A stretch of DNA of 64,000 nt from Streptomyces sp. WMMC940 (GTDB lineage Bacteria; Actinomycetota; Actinomycetes; Streptomycetales; Streptomycetaceae): positions 2,321,501 through 2,385,500 of the forward strand of contig NZ_JAPZBC010000001.1 of NCBI RefSeq assembly GCF_027460265.1. Direction: 5' to 3'. A program made the position numbers and the translations under genes. The notes under the pieces are model-generated. The model was not told the DNA's origin, searched no databases, and worked only from the letters and a program-made list of their open reading frames with translations. Every line of letters begins with the position of its first letter. The stretch's first letter is position 1. This document shows positions 8,702 to 16,612 of the stretch, piece by piece.

Positions 8702-9796
8702 GTGCCTGTCATATCCGTTCCCCAAGACTTCAACGAAGACGATCTCTACATCGATCTCGAGTCGATATTCGGGCGCTCGCTCTTCCTGAAGTGCGAGGGC
8801 TTCAACTTCGCCGGCTCGATCAAGCTGAAGGCCGCGATCGAGATGGTGGAGGCCGCCGAGAGGGACGGAGTCCTGACGCCGGATTCGATCCTCGTGGAGT
8901 CCTCCTCGGGCAACCTGGGCGTGGCACTGAGCATGATCGCTGCGAGCAAGGGCTACAGGTTCCTGTGCGTCACCGACTCCCGCTGCAACCTGACGACCCG
9001 GCTGATGATGGAGGCCCTGGGCAGCCAGGTGCACGTCATCGCCGGCCAGGAGGCCAACGGCAGCTTCCTGGGCGCGCGGATCGACTACCTCCGTGCGCTG
9101 TGCGCCTCCGACAGCCGCTACGTGTGGCTCAGCCAGTACACGAACCCGGGCAACTGGAAGGCGCACTACCGCAGGACGGGACCTGAGATCGCACGTCAGT
9201 TCCCCGAGCTGGACACGCTGTTCGTCGGCGCCGGGACCACCGGCACGCTGATGGGCTGCGCCCGCTTCTTCCGCGAGTGGCACCGGCCGGTGCGGATCAT
9301 CGCGGTGGACAGCGTCGGCTCCGTGTCCTTCGGCGGCGAGGCGGGGCGCAGGATGATCCCCGGACTGGGGATGAGCATCCGCCCCCCGCTGCTCGACGAG
9401 TCCTTCGTGGACGAGGTCATCCGGGTGGAGGAACGGGACACCATCCGGGCCTGCCACCGGCTGGCCCGTCGGGGGTTCCTGTTCGGGGGCTCCACCGGCA
9501 CCGTCGTCAGCGGGGCGATGGGCTGGCTCGCCGAGCACGGCGGCGACGGGCGCACGGCGGTGGCCATCGCACCCGACCTCGGCGAGCGCTACCTCGACAC
9601 GGTCTACCAGACCAACTGGCTGCACGGTCTCTACGGTGACGACGTGCTGGACCCCGAACTGGCGAACGCCGAGTCCTGGATCCTGCCCACCCCTCCCCCG
9701 CCGGCACCGTCGCCGGGCGGACGGCGTCCACACCTGCGCACGGGCGACCGCGCAGGCCGCCGGCGCCACCGGCGCAAGAGCGGCGGGGAGCCGTGA
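8702..9796 (+). CDS. SbnA-like N-(2-amino-2-carboxyethyl)-glutamate synthase (PLP)
   Basis: The 364-residue protein is a cysteine-synthase-fold PLP enzyme. K41 in FAGSIKLKAA is the expected Schiff-base lysine, SSSGNLG is the substrate loop and GAGTTGTLMG the phosphate-binding loop. SbnA homologues in staphyloferrin B synthesis replace the phosphate of O-phospho-L-serine with glutamate to form the substrate of SbnB; the adjacent SbnB-like gene argues for the same step here. GTG 8702 follows AGGAGG closely. The last ~35 residues are Pro/Arg-rich and are probably a disordered tail. It is the last gene of the operon: the next gene is convergent, with a GC-rich gap of 267 bases full of short GGCGGGCCGGGC repeats. 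Confidence 0.9.
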   Translation: MPVISVPQDFNEDDLYIDLESIFGRSLFLKCEGFNFAGSIKLKAAIEMVEAAERDGVLTPDSILVESSSGNLGVALSMIAASKGYRFLCVTDSRCNLTTRLMMEALGSQVHVIAGQEANGSFLGARIDYLRALCASDSRYVWLSQYTNPGNWKAHYRRTGPEIARQFPELDTLFVGAGTTGTLMGCARFFREWHRPVRIIAVDSVGSVSFGGEAGRRMIPGLGMSIRPPLLDESFVDEVIRVEERDTIRACHRLARRGFLFGGSTGTVVSGAMGWLAEHGGDGRTAVAIAPDLGERYLDTVYQTNWLHGLYGDDVLDPELANAESWILPTPPPPAPSPGGRRPHLRTGDRAGRRRHRRKSGGEP

Positions 9797-10063
9797 GCTC
9801 CCGGTCGAGCGTGCGGCCACCGCGTACCACCCCCCTACCGCTCGGCCGGCTGCTGCCAGGACGTGACCGGCCGCCAACCACTGCGCCGCCCGCTGTTCCG
9901 CCACCCCGATATCGACGTGGCCGGGCGGGTGGGCGCGGTGGGCCGGACGGGTCAGGCGGGCCGGGCAGGCCGGCCGTGCGGGCGGGTGAAGGCAGCGGGC
10001 CGCCCGGCCGGGGGCCGGACGGGCCAGACGGACAGGCGGTCCGGGCAGGCGGGCCGGGCCTGC

Positions 10064-11149
10064 TCACAGAGGCGCCAGCCGGTGGCCCAGCCCGGGCAGG
10101 TCCGGGAGCTGGACAAGGCCCGTGCCGTTCGTCGCCGCGAAGGTCTCCGGGGCGAGCGGCTCCTGTTCGACGAGCAGGGGGCCGACCAGGTCGGGCGGGA
10201 CCGTGGCGTGCGGGAGGGCCGCGGAGAGATGGGCGGCGGCGAGGGTGGCGACGCCGAGCTCCGGCATGCTGCCGATCTTCACGGACAGGCCGGCGGCCTC
10301 GGCGACGGCGGCGATCTGCCTCGCCCGGTGGAGACCACCGACCTTCAGGATCTTGATGTTGAGCACATCGGCGGCGCCGCGGCGGACGATCTCCAGCGCG
10401 TCGTGGAGCGACTGGAGCGACTCGTCGGCCATCACCCGTGCGCCGCCCTGGGCGCGCAGCGCGGCGAGCCCGGCCAGGTCCCAGCGGGGCAGAGGCTGTT
10501 CGACGAGGTCGAGTCCTGCGTCGGCGAGGCGCGCGACCGTGCGGAGCGCGCCGCCGGGCGCGTACCCCTCGTTGGCGTCGAGGGAGAGCGATACGGAGTC
10601 GGCGACGGACTTCCGTACGGCGGCGACGAGTTCGACGTCCCGATCGGGGTCCTCGCCACCCTTGAGCTTGATGTGGGGGAAGCCGCGCTCGGCGTACTGC
10701 GCGGCCTCCTCGACGCTCTCCGCGATGCTGCCGAGCCCGACGACCCACGTGGTGGGCACACGATGTGTGACGGCCCCGCCCAGGAGGAAGTGCGCGGGCC
10801 AGCCCGCGGCGCGGGCGGCCAGGTCGTGGAGGGCGAGGTCGAGCGCCGCCTTGGCCAGGTGCTGGCCGCGGATCGCGGCGTCCATGGCCGCGTGCGCCCC
10901 GGCCAGGTCGCGCGGGTCGCGGCCGATGAGGGCGGGCGCTGCGTGCTCGGTGAGGGCGGCCCGCAGCCCGGCCAGGGTCTCCCCGGTGTACGCGGTCATC
11001 GGCGAGGCCTCGCCGAAGCCCGACGCCCCTTCGGTGGTGCGTACCTCCACCAGCAGGCTGACGAGTTCGGGGCTGGTGCCGCTGCTGATCGCGAACGGGC
11101 GTCGGTAGGGGGCGCGGACCACTCGGGTGTGGAACGAGGCGATCTTCAA
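10064..11149 (-). CDS. Enolase-superfamily enzyme (muconate-cycloisomerase/epimerase type)
   Basis: The 361-residue protein has the N-terminal capping domain and barrel of the mandelate racemase/muconate lactonising group. Visible catalytic features are a KxK motif (HIKLKGG, about residue 160), metal ligands in SLDANEGY, VEQPL and MADESL, and a second barrel lysine in NIKILKVGG. This pattern fits dipeptide epimerases, N-acyl amino acid racemases or cycloisomerases. The C-terminal DxD specificity motif of Ala-Glu epimerases is not obvious, so substrate is unknown. The start is a TTG with AAGGAG about ten bases upstream. A palindromic operator lies 27 bases upstream of the start, shared with other units of this block. 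The gene is transcribed alone, toward the NRPS operon. Confidence 0.85.
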   Translation of the reverse strand: MKIASFHTRVVRAPYRRPFAISSGTSPELVSLLVEVRTTEGASGFGEASPMTAYTGETLAGLRAALTEHAAPALIGRDPRDLAGAHAAMDAAIRGQHLAKAALDLALHDLAARAAGWPAHFLLGGAVTHRVPTTWVVGLGSIAESVEEAAQYAERGFPHIKLKGGEDPDRDVELVAAVRKSVADSVSLSLDANEGYAPGGALRTVARLADAGLDLVEQPLPRWDLAGLAALRAQGGARVMADESLQSLHDALEIVRRGAADVLNIKILKVGGLHRARQIAAVAEAAGLSVKIGSMPELGVATLAAAHLSAALPHATVPPDLVGPLLVEQEPLAPETFAATNGTGLVQLPDLPGLGHRLAPL

Positions 11150-11175
11150 GCCGGCTCAGCTCCTTCGCAGGCGTC

Positions 11176-11195
11176 GTTTCGGTCCGGACCGTAAC
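11176..11195. promoter_or_regulatory. Predicted operator 1 (GTTTCGGTCC/GGACCGTAAC)
   Basis: A 20-bp palindrome with one mismatched pair lies just upstream of the enolase-family gene. Its core TCGGTCCGGACCG recurs in three other intergenic sites of this block, at 12686, 16573 and 21122. Confidence 0.7.
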
Positions 11196-11323
11196 TTCCC
11201 TCACGTCGGCCGTACGCAAACGGACGCGGGCGGAGGCCGTGGCCGCGCCCGGTCCACCGCCCCCGGACCGCACCATCCGCCGGCGCACCGCCTTCGAACC
11301 GCACCGCCCGGCAGCCCACCGGC

Positions 11324-12556
11324 CTACAGCCGTACCCGGTACACGATCGGCGGCCGGCCCGTCTGCCCCTCCTGGCGGATTCCGGTCGGGACGGCCACGC
11401 CCGCCCGCTCCAGCCGTTTGAGTATCCGGCGCGCCGTGCGCTGCTGCACCGACAGGTGCTCGGCGACCGCGTGCGCCGTGAGTCCCTCTCCGCGGTCCCC
11501 GGAGGCGAGGTCTCGCAGCCGGTCCAGGGTCTGGGGGCTGATGCCGGTCCGCCGCGCCAGCAGCGCCGCTCCCCCGGGCGTGGCGGTCTCGCCGTCGGGG
11601 ACCCCCGCGGCGCCGTCGATGACGATGTCGACGTCGTCGGTCATCGACACGACGCCCGCGGCGGCCCCGACGGACCGGGCCCGGTTCACCGCGCGGCGCG
11701 CCAGTGCCTCCGCCTCGGCGGCGGTGCGCCCGAGGCCGAAGCCGATGTGTGCGGTGCCGTGCCGGGCGGCGAGACCGTCGAGGAAGGGGATGCGGGTGAA
11801 CCGGTCCGTCGCCTTCTCGAGCACCCCCCGGGTGGTGACGACGAGCCTCCGGCCGTCGGGCAGGGCGGCGAGGCTGCCGCCGAGGATCCTCACGTCGTCG
11901 GCGAGCCGGTCGTCCGCGCCGGGCAGGTCGATGACCCCGAGGGCGACCTGGGCGTCGCCGCTGTGCCGTCCCGCCGTGGCGAGGGCGAGGGCCTGGAGGG
12001 TCGCCAGGATCGAGTGCCGCGAGGGTGCCAGCCGTACCGTGTGGGTCCGGTGCTCCAGGACGTGGAAGGCCGAGCCGAGACAGGTGATCGCGACCCTCGA
12101 CCTCCCGGTGTCGCGCGCCTCCAGATGGAAGTCGACGAGGTCCTGGGAGGTGAGTCCGGGCCGGTGGGGCAGGACCCGTATGTGCTCGGTGGGGAGCTTC
12201 GCCTCCGTGAGCGTCTCCAGCACCTCGTCGCGGCGCAGGGTGTCGATGGAGACGCGGGAGACGTCGTGGCCGAGTCGGAGCAGTTCGACGAGCACCCGCA
12301 GCAGGGTGGCGCCGCTGTAGGGCACGTACATCGCGGGGCGGTCGAGGACGCCGGCCGCCTCGGCCAGGCTGTGCGGCACGACCCCGGTGAACAGCAGGGC
12401 GTCCGCGGCGGACCCGGCGCCGGTGACGACGTCCGTCGTCTCCTCCTCGTGGCGGTACGGGAGCGGCAGCAACCGGCCCGCGCCCGCCTGACCGCCGACC
12501 GCGACCACCTTGCGGACCAGGTCCTCGGGGCCTATCACGCCGACCGTGAGCGGCAT
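11324..12556 (-). CDS. Winged-helix transcriptional regulator with unrecognised sensor domain
   Basis: The 410-residue protein ends in a winged helix (about residues 340-410: AHAVAEHLSVQQRTARRILKRLERAGV, then GRPPIVYRVRL). The first ~300 residues form one or two domains I do not recognise firmly. A stretch TAHIGFGLGRTAAEAEALARRAVNRAR resembles the degenerate cyclase-like domains of some sensory regulators. ATG 12556 is preceded by GGAG about nine bases away; the frame is open further upstream but without such support. It stands beside the divergent DegT gene with a variant of the block's palindrome between them, so it is the natural candidate for the regulator reading those sites. The assignment as local regulator is inferred. 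Confidence 0.75.
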   Translation of the reverse strand: MPLTVGVIGPEDLVRKVVAVGGQAGAGRLLPLPYRHEEETTDVVTGAGSAADALLFTGVVPHSLAEAAGVLDRPAMYVPYSGATLLRVLVELLRLGHDVSRVSIDTLRRDEVLETLTEAKLPTEHIRVLPHRPGLTSQDLVDFHLEARDTGRSRVAITCLGSAFHVLEHRTHTVRLAPSRHSILATLQALALATAGRHSGDAQVALGVIDLPGADDRLADDVRILGGSLAALPDGRRLVVTTRGVLEKATDRFTRIPFLDGLAARHGTAHIGFGLGRTAAEAEALARRAVNRARSVGAAAGVVSMTDDVDIVIDGAAGVPDGETATPGGAALLARRTGISPQTLDRLRDLASGDRGEGLTAHAVAEHLSVQQRTARRILKRLERAGVAVPTGIRQEGQTGRPPIVYRVRL

Positions 12557-12685
12557 GGCCCGGTCTCCGTTCTGCTGAGGTCGCGCCGGCGACCTGCGGG
12601 GGGTGTGACGCACGTACCGACGGGGCCGGGGACGCGTTCCGCGGGCGGTTCGCACGTGATTGACGGCCGACCACGGGAGTCCTAG

Positions 12686-12705
12686 GTTTCGGCCCAGGCC
12701 ATAAT
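12686..12705. promoter_or_regulatory. Predicted operator 2, degenerate copy (GTTTCGGCCC/AGGCCATAAT)
   Basis: Fifteen of 20 positions match operator 1. It lies between the divergent regulator and aminotransferase genes, and its right end (CATAAT) could double as a -10 box for the aminotransferase operon. Confidence 0.5.
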
Positions 12706-12733
12706 CGTGTGCTGCCGAGAGGATAATCCCCCG

Positions 12734-13867
12734 ATGCCGCGACGGGAAATGCCACTGCCCACAGTTCTCGAACCGCGCGGCAGGACCTTCGGGGAGGAGG
12801 AGCGCGCCGCGGTGCTGCGGGTCCTCGACTCGGCGGTCCTGTGCGGGGCGTTCGGCCGGGAGGCCAGGGCGCTGGAGACGGAGATGGCGGCCTTGTACGG
12901 GCGCGCCGAGGCCGTCTCGTCCAGTTCCGGCACGGCCGCGCTGCATCTCGCGGTCGCGGCCGCCGGGGTGGGCCCCGGCGACGAGGTCGTCACCACCCCG
13001 ATCTCTGACTTCGGCACGGTCGCGCCGGTCCTCGCCCAGGGCGGCCGGGTGGTGTTCGCGGACGTGCGGGCGGACGACGGCAATCTCGACCCGGAGGCCG
13101 TGGAGGCGGCGATCACTCCGCGCACCCGGGCGGTCGTGGCGGTCCATCTCTTCGGCGGTGCCGCGGACGTGGTCCGGCTGCGGGAGATCTGCGACCGGCA
13201 CGGGCTGCCACTGATCGAGGACTGCGCGCAGGCGTGGCTGGGCGAGGACGAGAACGGCCGGCTGCTCGGCACCGTCGGCGACATCGCCTGTTTCAGCCTC
13301 CAGCAGTACAAGCACATCACGGCGGGTGACGGCGGTCTGAGCATCACGGACGACCCGGAACTGGCGCGCAGGATGCGACTGTTCATGGACAAGGGCTGGG
13401 ACCGCGCGGAGGGCCGCATCCACCGCACGATGGGGCTGAACTACCGGATGACGGAGCTCGTCGCCGCGGTCGCCCGGGTCCAGCTGACCCGGGTCGCCGA
13501 GGTCGTGCGGGTGCGGCGGGAGCGCGCCGAGCGGTTCGCGGCGGCCGTCGAGGAGCTCGGGCCGTCCTCGCAGGTCCGTCTGCCGTCCCGGCGGACCGGA
13601 CACGCCTGGTGGGTGATGCCGCTGCTCGTGGACGACAACTCCCGCTGGGCGAAGGACCTGCGGGCCGCGGGCGTACCGGCGCTGCCGGGCTATCTGGAAC
13701 GGCCGCTGTACGCCAATCCGGCACTGTCCGGCCATCCGGCGGGCCCGTGTCCCCGGGCGGAGAAGCTGATCGACCGTACGCTGCTGGTGCTTCAGTGGAA
13801 CGAGGCCTACACCGAGGACGACGTCGACCGGATCGCCCGGGCGCTGGGCGAGGTGGGAGCGCGATGA
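12734..13867 (+). CDS. DegT/DnrJ/EryC1-family PLP aminotransferase
   Basis: The 377-residue protein is a fold-type I PLP enzyme of the DegT family. Visible features are SSSSGTAALHLAV for the cofactor pocket, PLIEDCAQAWLG with the PLP-ring aspartate, and K193 in QQYKHITAGDGG as the Schiff-base lysine. Such enzymes aminate keto sugars, cyclitols or related carbonyl compounds, usually with glutamate or glutamine. The start is taken at ATG 12734 (GAGAGG about 11 bases upstream); ATG 12749 is an alternative. Its stop overlaps the next ATG (ATGA), so it heads a three-gene operon with two amidohydrolase-family genes. Its target here is unknown. Confidence 0.85.
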   Translation: MPRREMPLPTVLEPRGRTFGEEERAAVLRVLDSAVLCGAFGREARALETEMAALYGRAEAVSSSSGTAALHLAVAAAGVGPGDEVVTTPISDFGTVAPVLAQGGRVVFADVRADDGNLDPEAVEAAITPRTRAVVAVHLFGGAADVVRLREICDRHGLPLIEDCAQAWLGEDENGRLLGTVGDIACFSLQQYKHITAGDGGLSITDDPELARRMRLFMDKGWDRAEGRIHRTMGLNYRMTELVAAVARVQLTRVAEVVRVRRERAERFAAAVEELGPSSQVRLPSRRTGHAWWVMPLLVDDNSRWAKDLRAAGVPALPGYLERPLYANPALSGHPAGPCPRAEKLIDRTLLVLQWNEAYTEDDVDRIARALGEVGAR

Positions 13868-14640
13868 GCACGAGCACGACGGCCGACTACGACCGGCCGC
13901 CCGCGTACGACTGGCTGACGCCTTCGCCACGGGAGCAGGTCGGCTGGGACGTGGACGTGCTGTACGGGACTTGGCCCCGGCACCATCGGGACGTCACGCT
14001 CACGGAGGTGCGCCGGCGCCTCGACCGCTCCCCCGTGTGCGGCGCCCTCGCACTGTCCACCCGCGGGCCGCTCTTCGACGACCGGGCGGGCAACGAGGAG
14101 ACTCTGCGCGACCTCGCGGACTGCCCGGAGCTGCTGCCGGTGGGCACCGTCGACGTCCGGGACGCGATGACCGCCGAGGACCGGCTGGACGAGCTGGCGG
14201 CCGCCGGAGTGCGCTTCCTGCGGCTGTTCACCGTAGAGCAGGCCGCCGAGCCGGGCTTCCCCGGCTACCGGCACGTCGTCGACCTGGCCCTGGCGCGCGG
14301 GATGGTGCTGCTCCACGACGGCGACCCGCGCCGCTACGGCCCGCCCCTGATGGACCGCGGGGTCGATGTGGTCTTCCTGGACCTGCACGCGTATCTGCTG
14401 GCGGACTTCCTGCTGATGGCGCGTGAGGAGCCGGGGTTCCGGGTGACGACACGGATGCTGTCGGGTCCCGACTCCGTCGAGCGAGTCGTGCACTCGGTGG
14501 GGGCGCGCCATCTGGTCTTCGGCTCGCGCACCCCGTTCATGGACATCTCGCCGCTGACGCTGCGGCTGCGCTACGCGGACATCTCCGACGACGAGCGCGA
14601 CGCGATCGCCACCAGGAACATCGAGGAGCTGCTGAGCTGA
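13864..14640 (+). CDS. Degenerate amidohydrolase-family protein (probable pseudoenzyme)
   Basis: The 258-residue protein follows the layout of the next gene's product, an amidohydrolase of the Amidohydro-rel/ACMSD type, but its metal sites look lost. Where the partner has VDVHAHVGRW this one has WDVDVLYGTWP, so both histidines of the HxH motif are replaced. LLLHTWG corresponds to VLLHDGDP, and the catalytic FGTDAT corresponds to FGSRTP. The barrel-like spacing, with FLRLF and HLVFGSRTPFMDIS, is kept. It starts inside the aminotransferase stop (ATGA) and ends overlapping the next start by one base, so it is made in step with both. It could be a structural or regulatory partner of the intact paralogue. 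I did not detect frameshifts. Confidence 0.7.
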   Translation: MSTSTTADYDRPPAYDWLTPSPREQVGWDVDVLYGTWPRHHRDVTLTEVRRRLDRSPVCGALALSTRGPLFDDRAGNEETLRDLADCPELLPVGTVDVRDAMTAEDRLDELAAAGVRFLRLFTVEQAAEPGFPGYRHVVDLALARGMVLLHDGDPRRYGPPLMDRGVDVVFLDLHAYLLADFLLMAREEPGFRVTTRMLSGPDSVERVVHSVGARHLVFGSRTPFMDISPLTLRLRYADISDDERDAIATRNIEELLS

Positions 14641-15380
14641 TGCCGATCGTCGACGTGCACGCCCATGTGGGCCGCTGGCAGTTCCACCTCACCTGCGGCG
14701 ACGCGGACGAGAACCTGCGTCTGATGGACCGGTACGGCATCGACGTCCAACTGGTGTCGGCCTCCGAGGCGGTGGTGTACGACGCGGTAGCGGGCAACGC
14801 CGCGCTGATGAAGGAGCTGGCGTCCCGGCCGCGCCTGTACGGGTATGCCGTGGTGAACCCGAACCGGATCGAGGAGAGCGCCGCGGACCTGGGCCGCTGT
14901 CTGGACTCCGGGCGGTTCGTCGGCGCGAAGATCCACACGCACTATCCGGGGCGGCTGCCCGGCTCGCGGGAGATGGCCGAGGCGTTCGACGTGGTCGCCG
15001 AGGCGGGCGTACCGCTGCTGCTGCACACCTGGGGGCGGGAGGTCACCCAGCTGCCCGACATGGTGGCCGCGCGCCCGGGACTGCGAGTCGTCATGGGCCA
15101 CGCGGGCGGGGACGCGTGGCGGGAGGCGGCGCACGCCGCCGCTTCGTGCGAGGGACTGTACCTGGAGCACTGCCGTACCGCCGCCGACGCGGGCCGGGTC
15201 GCCTACGCGCGCGAGGCCGGGGTGCCGGTGGAGCGGATGCTGTTCGGCACGGACGCGACGCTGATCGACCCCTGCTGGTCGCTGGGTGTGCTGCGGGACG
15301 CCGGGTTCACCCCGGCCGAGCTGGACCGGGTGCTGTGGCGGAACGCCGCGGAGCTGTTCGGCCTCGAGGTCCCCGTCTGA
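14640..15380 (+). CDS. Amidohydrolase-family metal-dependent hydrolase/decarboxylase
   Basis: The 246-residue TIM-barrel protein keeps the metal signature: VDVHAHVGRW near the N-terminus, KIHTHYPG with a central histidine, LLLHTWG, VMGHAGG and FGTDAT with the catalytic aspartate. These are the ligands of the Amidohydrolase_2 group, which includes ACMSD-type decarboxylases and lactone hydrolases. At 246 residues it is short for the group, so the insertions seen in ACMSD are missing. It overlaps the preceding gene by one base and closes the operon. Which carboxylate, lactone or amide it acts on cannot be told. Confidence 0.8.
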   Translation: MPIVDVHAHVGRWQFHLTCGDADENLRLMDRYGIDVQLVSASEAVVYDAVAGNAALMKELASRPRLYGYAVVNPNRIEESAADLGRCLDSGRFVGAKIHTHYPGRLPGSREMAEAFDVVAEAGVPLLLHTWGREVTQLPDMVAARPGLRVVMGHAGGDAWREAAHAAASCEGLYLEHCRTAADAGRVAYAREAGVPVERMLFGTDATLIDPCWSLGVLRDAGFTPAELDRVLWRNAAELFGLEVPV

Positions 15381-15560
15381 CGGCGCAGGGCGCCCGGGAG
15401 GGCGGGCCCGGGGCCGGTTCCCGTCCTGCTCGCCGGGCCCGACCCGCCGGCCCGATCCACTGCCGTCCGCCGTACCGCTCCTCTCCCTGGCCGTCCCGCC
15501 TGCCGAAGAACCTCCGTACACGGCCTGGCGCTCCCCCGGCCGCCGGGCGGCCCGGCACAC

Positions 15561-16529
15561 TCAGCGGAGCACGTCCGGCTCCTTCGCGAGCGCCTCCAGG
15601 CAGTCGACCACGGCCCGGCGCTCGGCATCGGGCAGGTCCGGACCGTACGGATCGTGCGCCGCCTCCTCGGGGACGGCGCCCTCCCAGACCGCAGCCCACA
15701 GCATGCGCTGCACATAGCCCTCGACGGGGTCGAGGAAGGTGGCCTCGGCGAAGGCGTCGAGCCGCGCCGATGCCCGGACGAACGCGGTGTGGTCACCCGC
15801 GCGCCAGGCGTCCAGCACCGCGGTCGTCAGCGGTACGCGGGCCGCGGCGATGCCGACGAGCGCCGAGTCGGCGCCCCACATCAGCGAGGGCCCGAACATC
15901 CGGTCCTCACCGGTGACGACGAGCTTCCCGGTGGGCAGGGCCGCACGGATCGCGTCCTGGCAGGCCATCGCCCGGTCCAGGGTGGCGAGTTTGAGGCCGG
16001 CCGCGGAGCGCAGACCGAGGAGTCTGCCGACCAGCCGCGGCGGATAGGGGTATCCGCCCGCCTCGCCGTGCAGGAAGAAGCCGAGCACGGGAAGCCCGCT
16101 CGCGGCCGCCACCTCCTCGTGGAGGGCGACGGCGGCGTCCTCGTCACCGGCCAGCAGGGCCGACGGGTAGACCATGACGGCGTCCGCGCCTCCCTCGGCC
16201 GCCTGCACGGCCATCGCGACCGTGGCGTCCATCGCCTCGCGCGGCTGCCCGGCCCGCACGGACCGCGGCACGCCGGCGCCGGCAACGACCGGCCCGTCCA
16301 CCGCCGACCGCCACACCGCGAGGACCCGGCGGCGGTCCTCCTCGGAGAGGTGCAGCCCGCGGCCCGTGTGCGCCCAGACGGCGACCCCGCCGACGGGCTG
16401 GCCGGCGATGTGCCCGGCGTAGCCGCGCAGTGCGGCGAGGTCGACGACTCCCCGCCCGTCCATGGGCGTTGCGACCGCGGGCAGAACGGTGCCGCGGAGC
16501 CGGCGCACCAGCAGGTCCGGGGAGGACAT
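15561..16529 (-). CDS. DapA-family (class I) aldolase/lyase
   Basis: The 322-residue protein belongs to the dihydrodipicolinate synthase/N-acetylneuraminate lyase family of Schiff-base aldolases. The barrel opening GTVLPAVATPMDGRGVVDLAAL and the probable Schiff-base lysine in AAGLKLATLD are visible. The usual YNxP tyrosine region reads GFFLHGEAGGYPYPP, so the active site departs from true DapA and a different substrate is likely. AGGAGAG lies seven bases before ATG 16529. It is transcribed divergently from the LLM flavoprotein gene, with a perfect 24-bp palindrome between the two starts. Members often cleave or form C-C bonds of 2-keto acids; the substrate here is unknown. Confidence 0.8.
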   Translation of the reverse strand: MSSPDLLVRRLRGTVLPAVATPMDGRGVVDLAALRGYAGHIAGQPVGGVAVWAHTGRGLHLSEEDRRRVLAVWRSAVDGPVVAGAGVPRSVRAGQPREAMDATVAMAVQAAEGGADAVMVYPSALLAGDEDAAVALHEEVAAASGLPVLGFFLHGEAGGYPYPPRLVGRLLGLRSAAGLKLATLDRAMACQDAIRAALPTGKLVVTGEDRMFGPSLMWGADSALVGIAAARVPLTTAVLDAWRAGDHTAFVRASARLDAFAEATFLDPVEGYVQRMLWAAVWEGAVPEEAAHDPYGPDLPDAERRAVVDCLEALAKEPDVLR

Positions 16530-16572
16530 GGGCGTTCTCTCCTGTCTGTCGCGGTCGTCCCCGCTACGCTAG

Positions 16573-16596
16573 CCTTTACGGTCCGGACCGTAAAGG
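16573..16596. promoter_or_regulatory. Predicted operator 3, perfect 24-bp palindrome
   Basis: CCTTTACGGTCC is followed directly by its exact reverse complement GGACCGTAAAGG. It is the best copy of the block's shared element. It lies 44 bases before the DapA-like start and 17 before the LLM start, so it probably controls both; its right arm supplies the AAAGGAAGG ribosome-site region of the LLM gene. Confidence 0.8.
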
Positions 16597-16612
16597 AAGG
16601 GATTCCACTCCG

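Noticed and set aside
9507..12755. Long minus-strand frame across the enolase-family and regulator genes
   Set aside because: It overlaps two convincing genes in other frames and has low-complexity Arg/Pro-rich translation.
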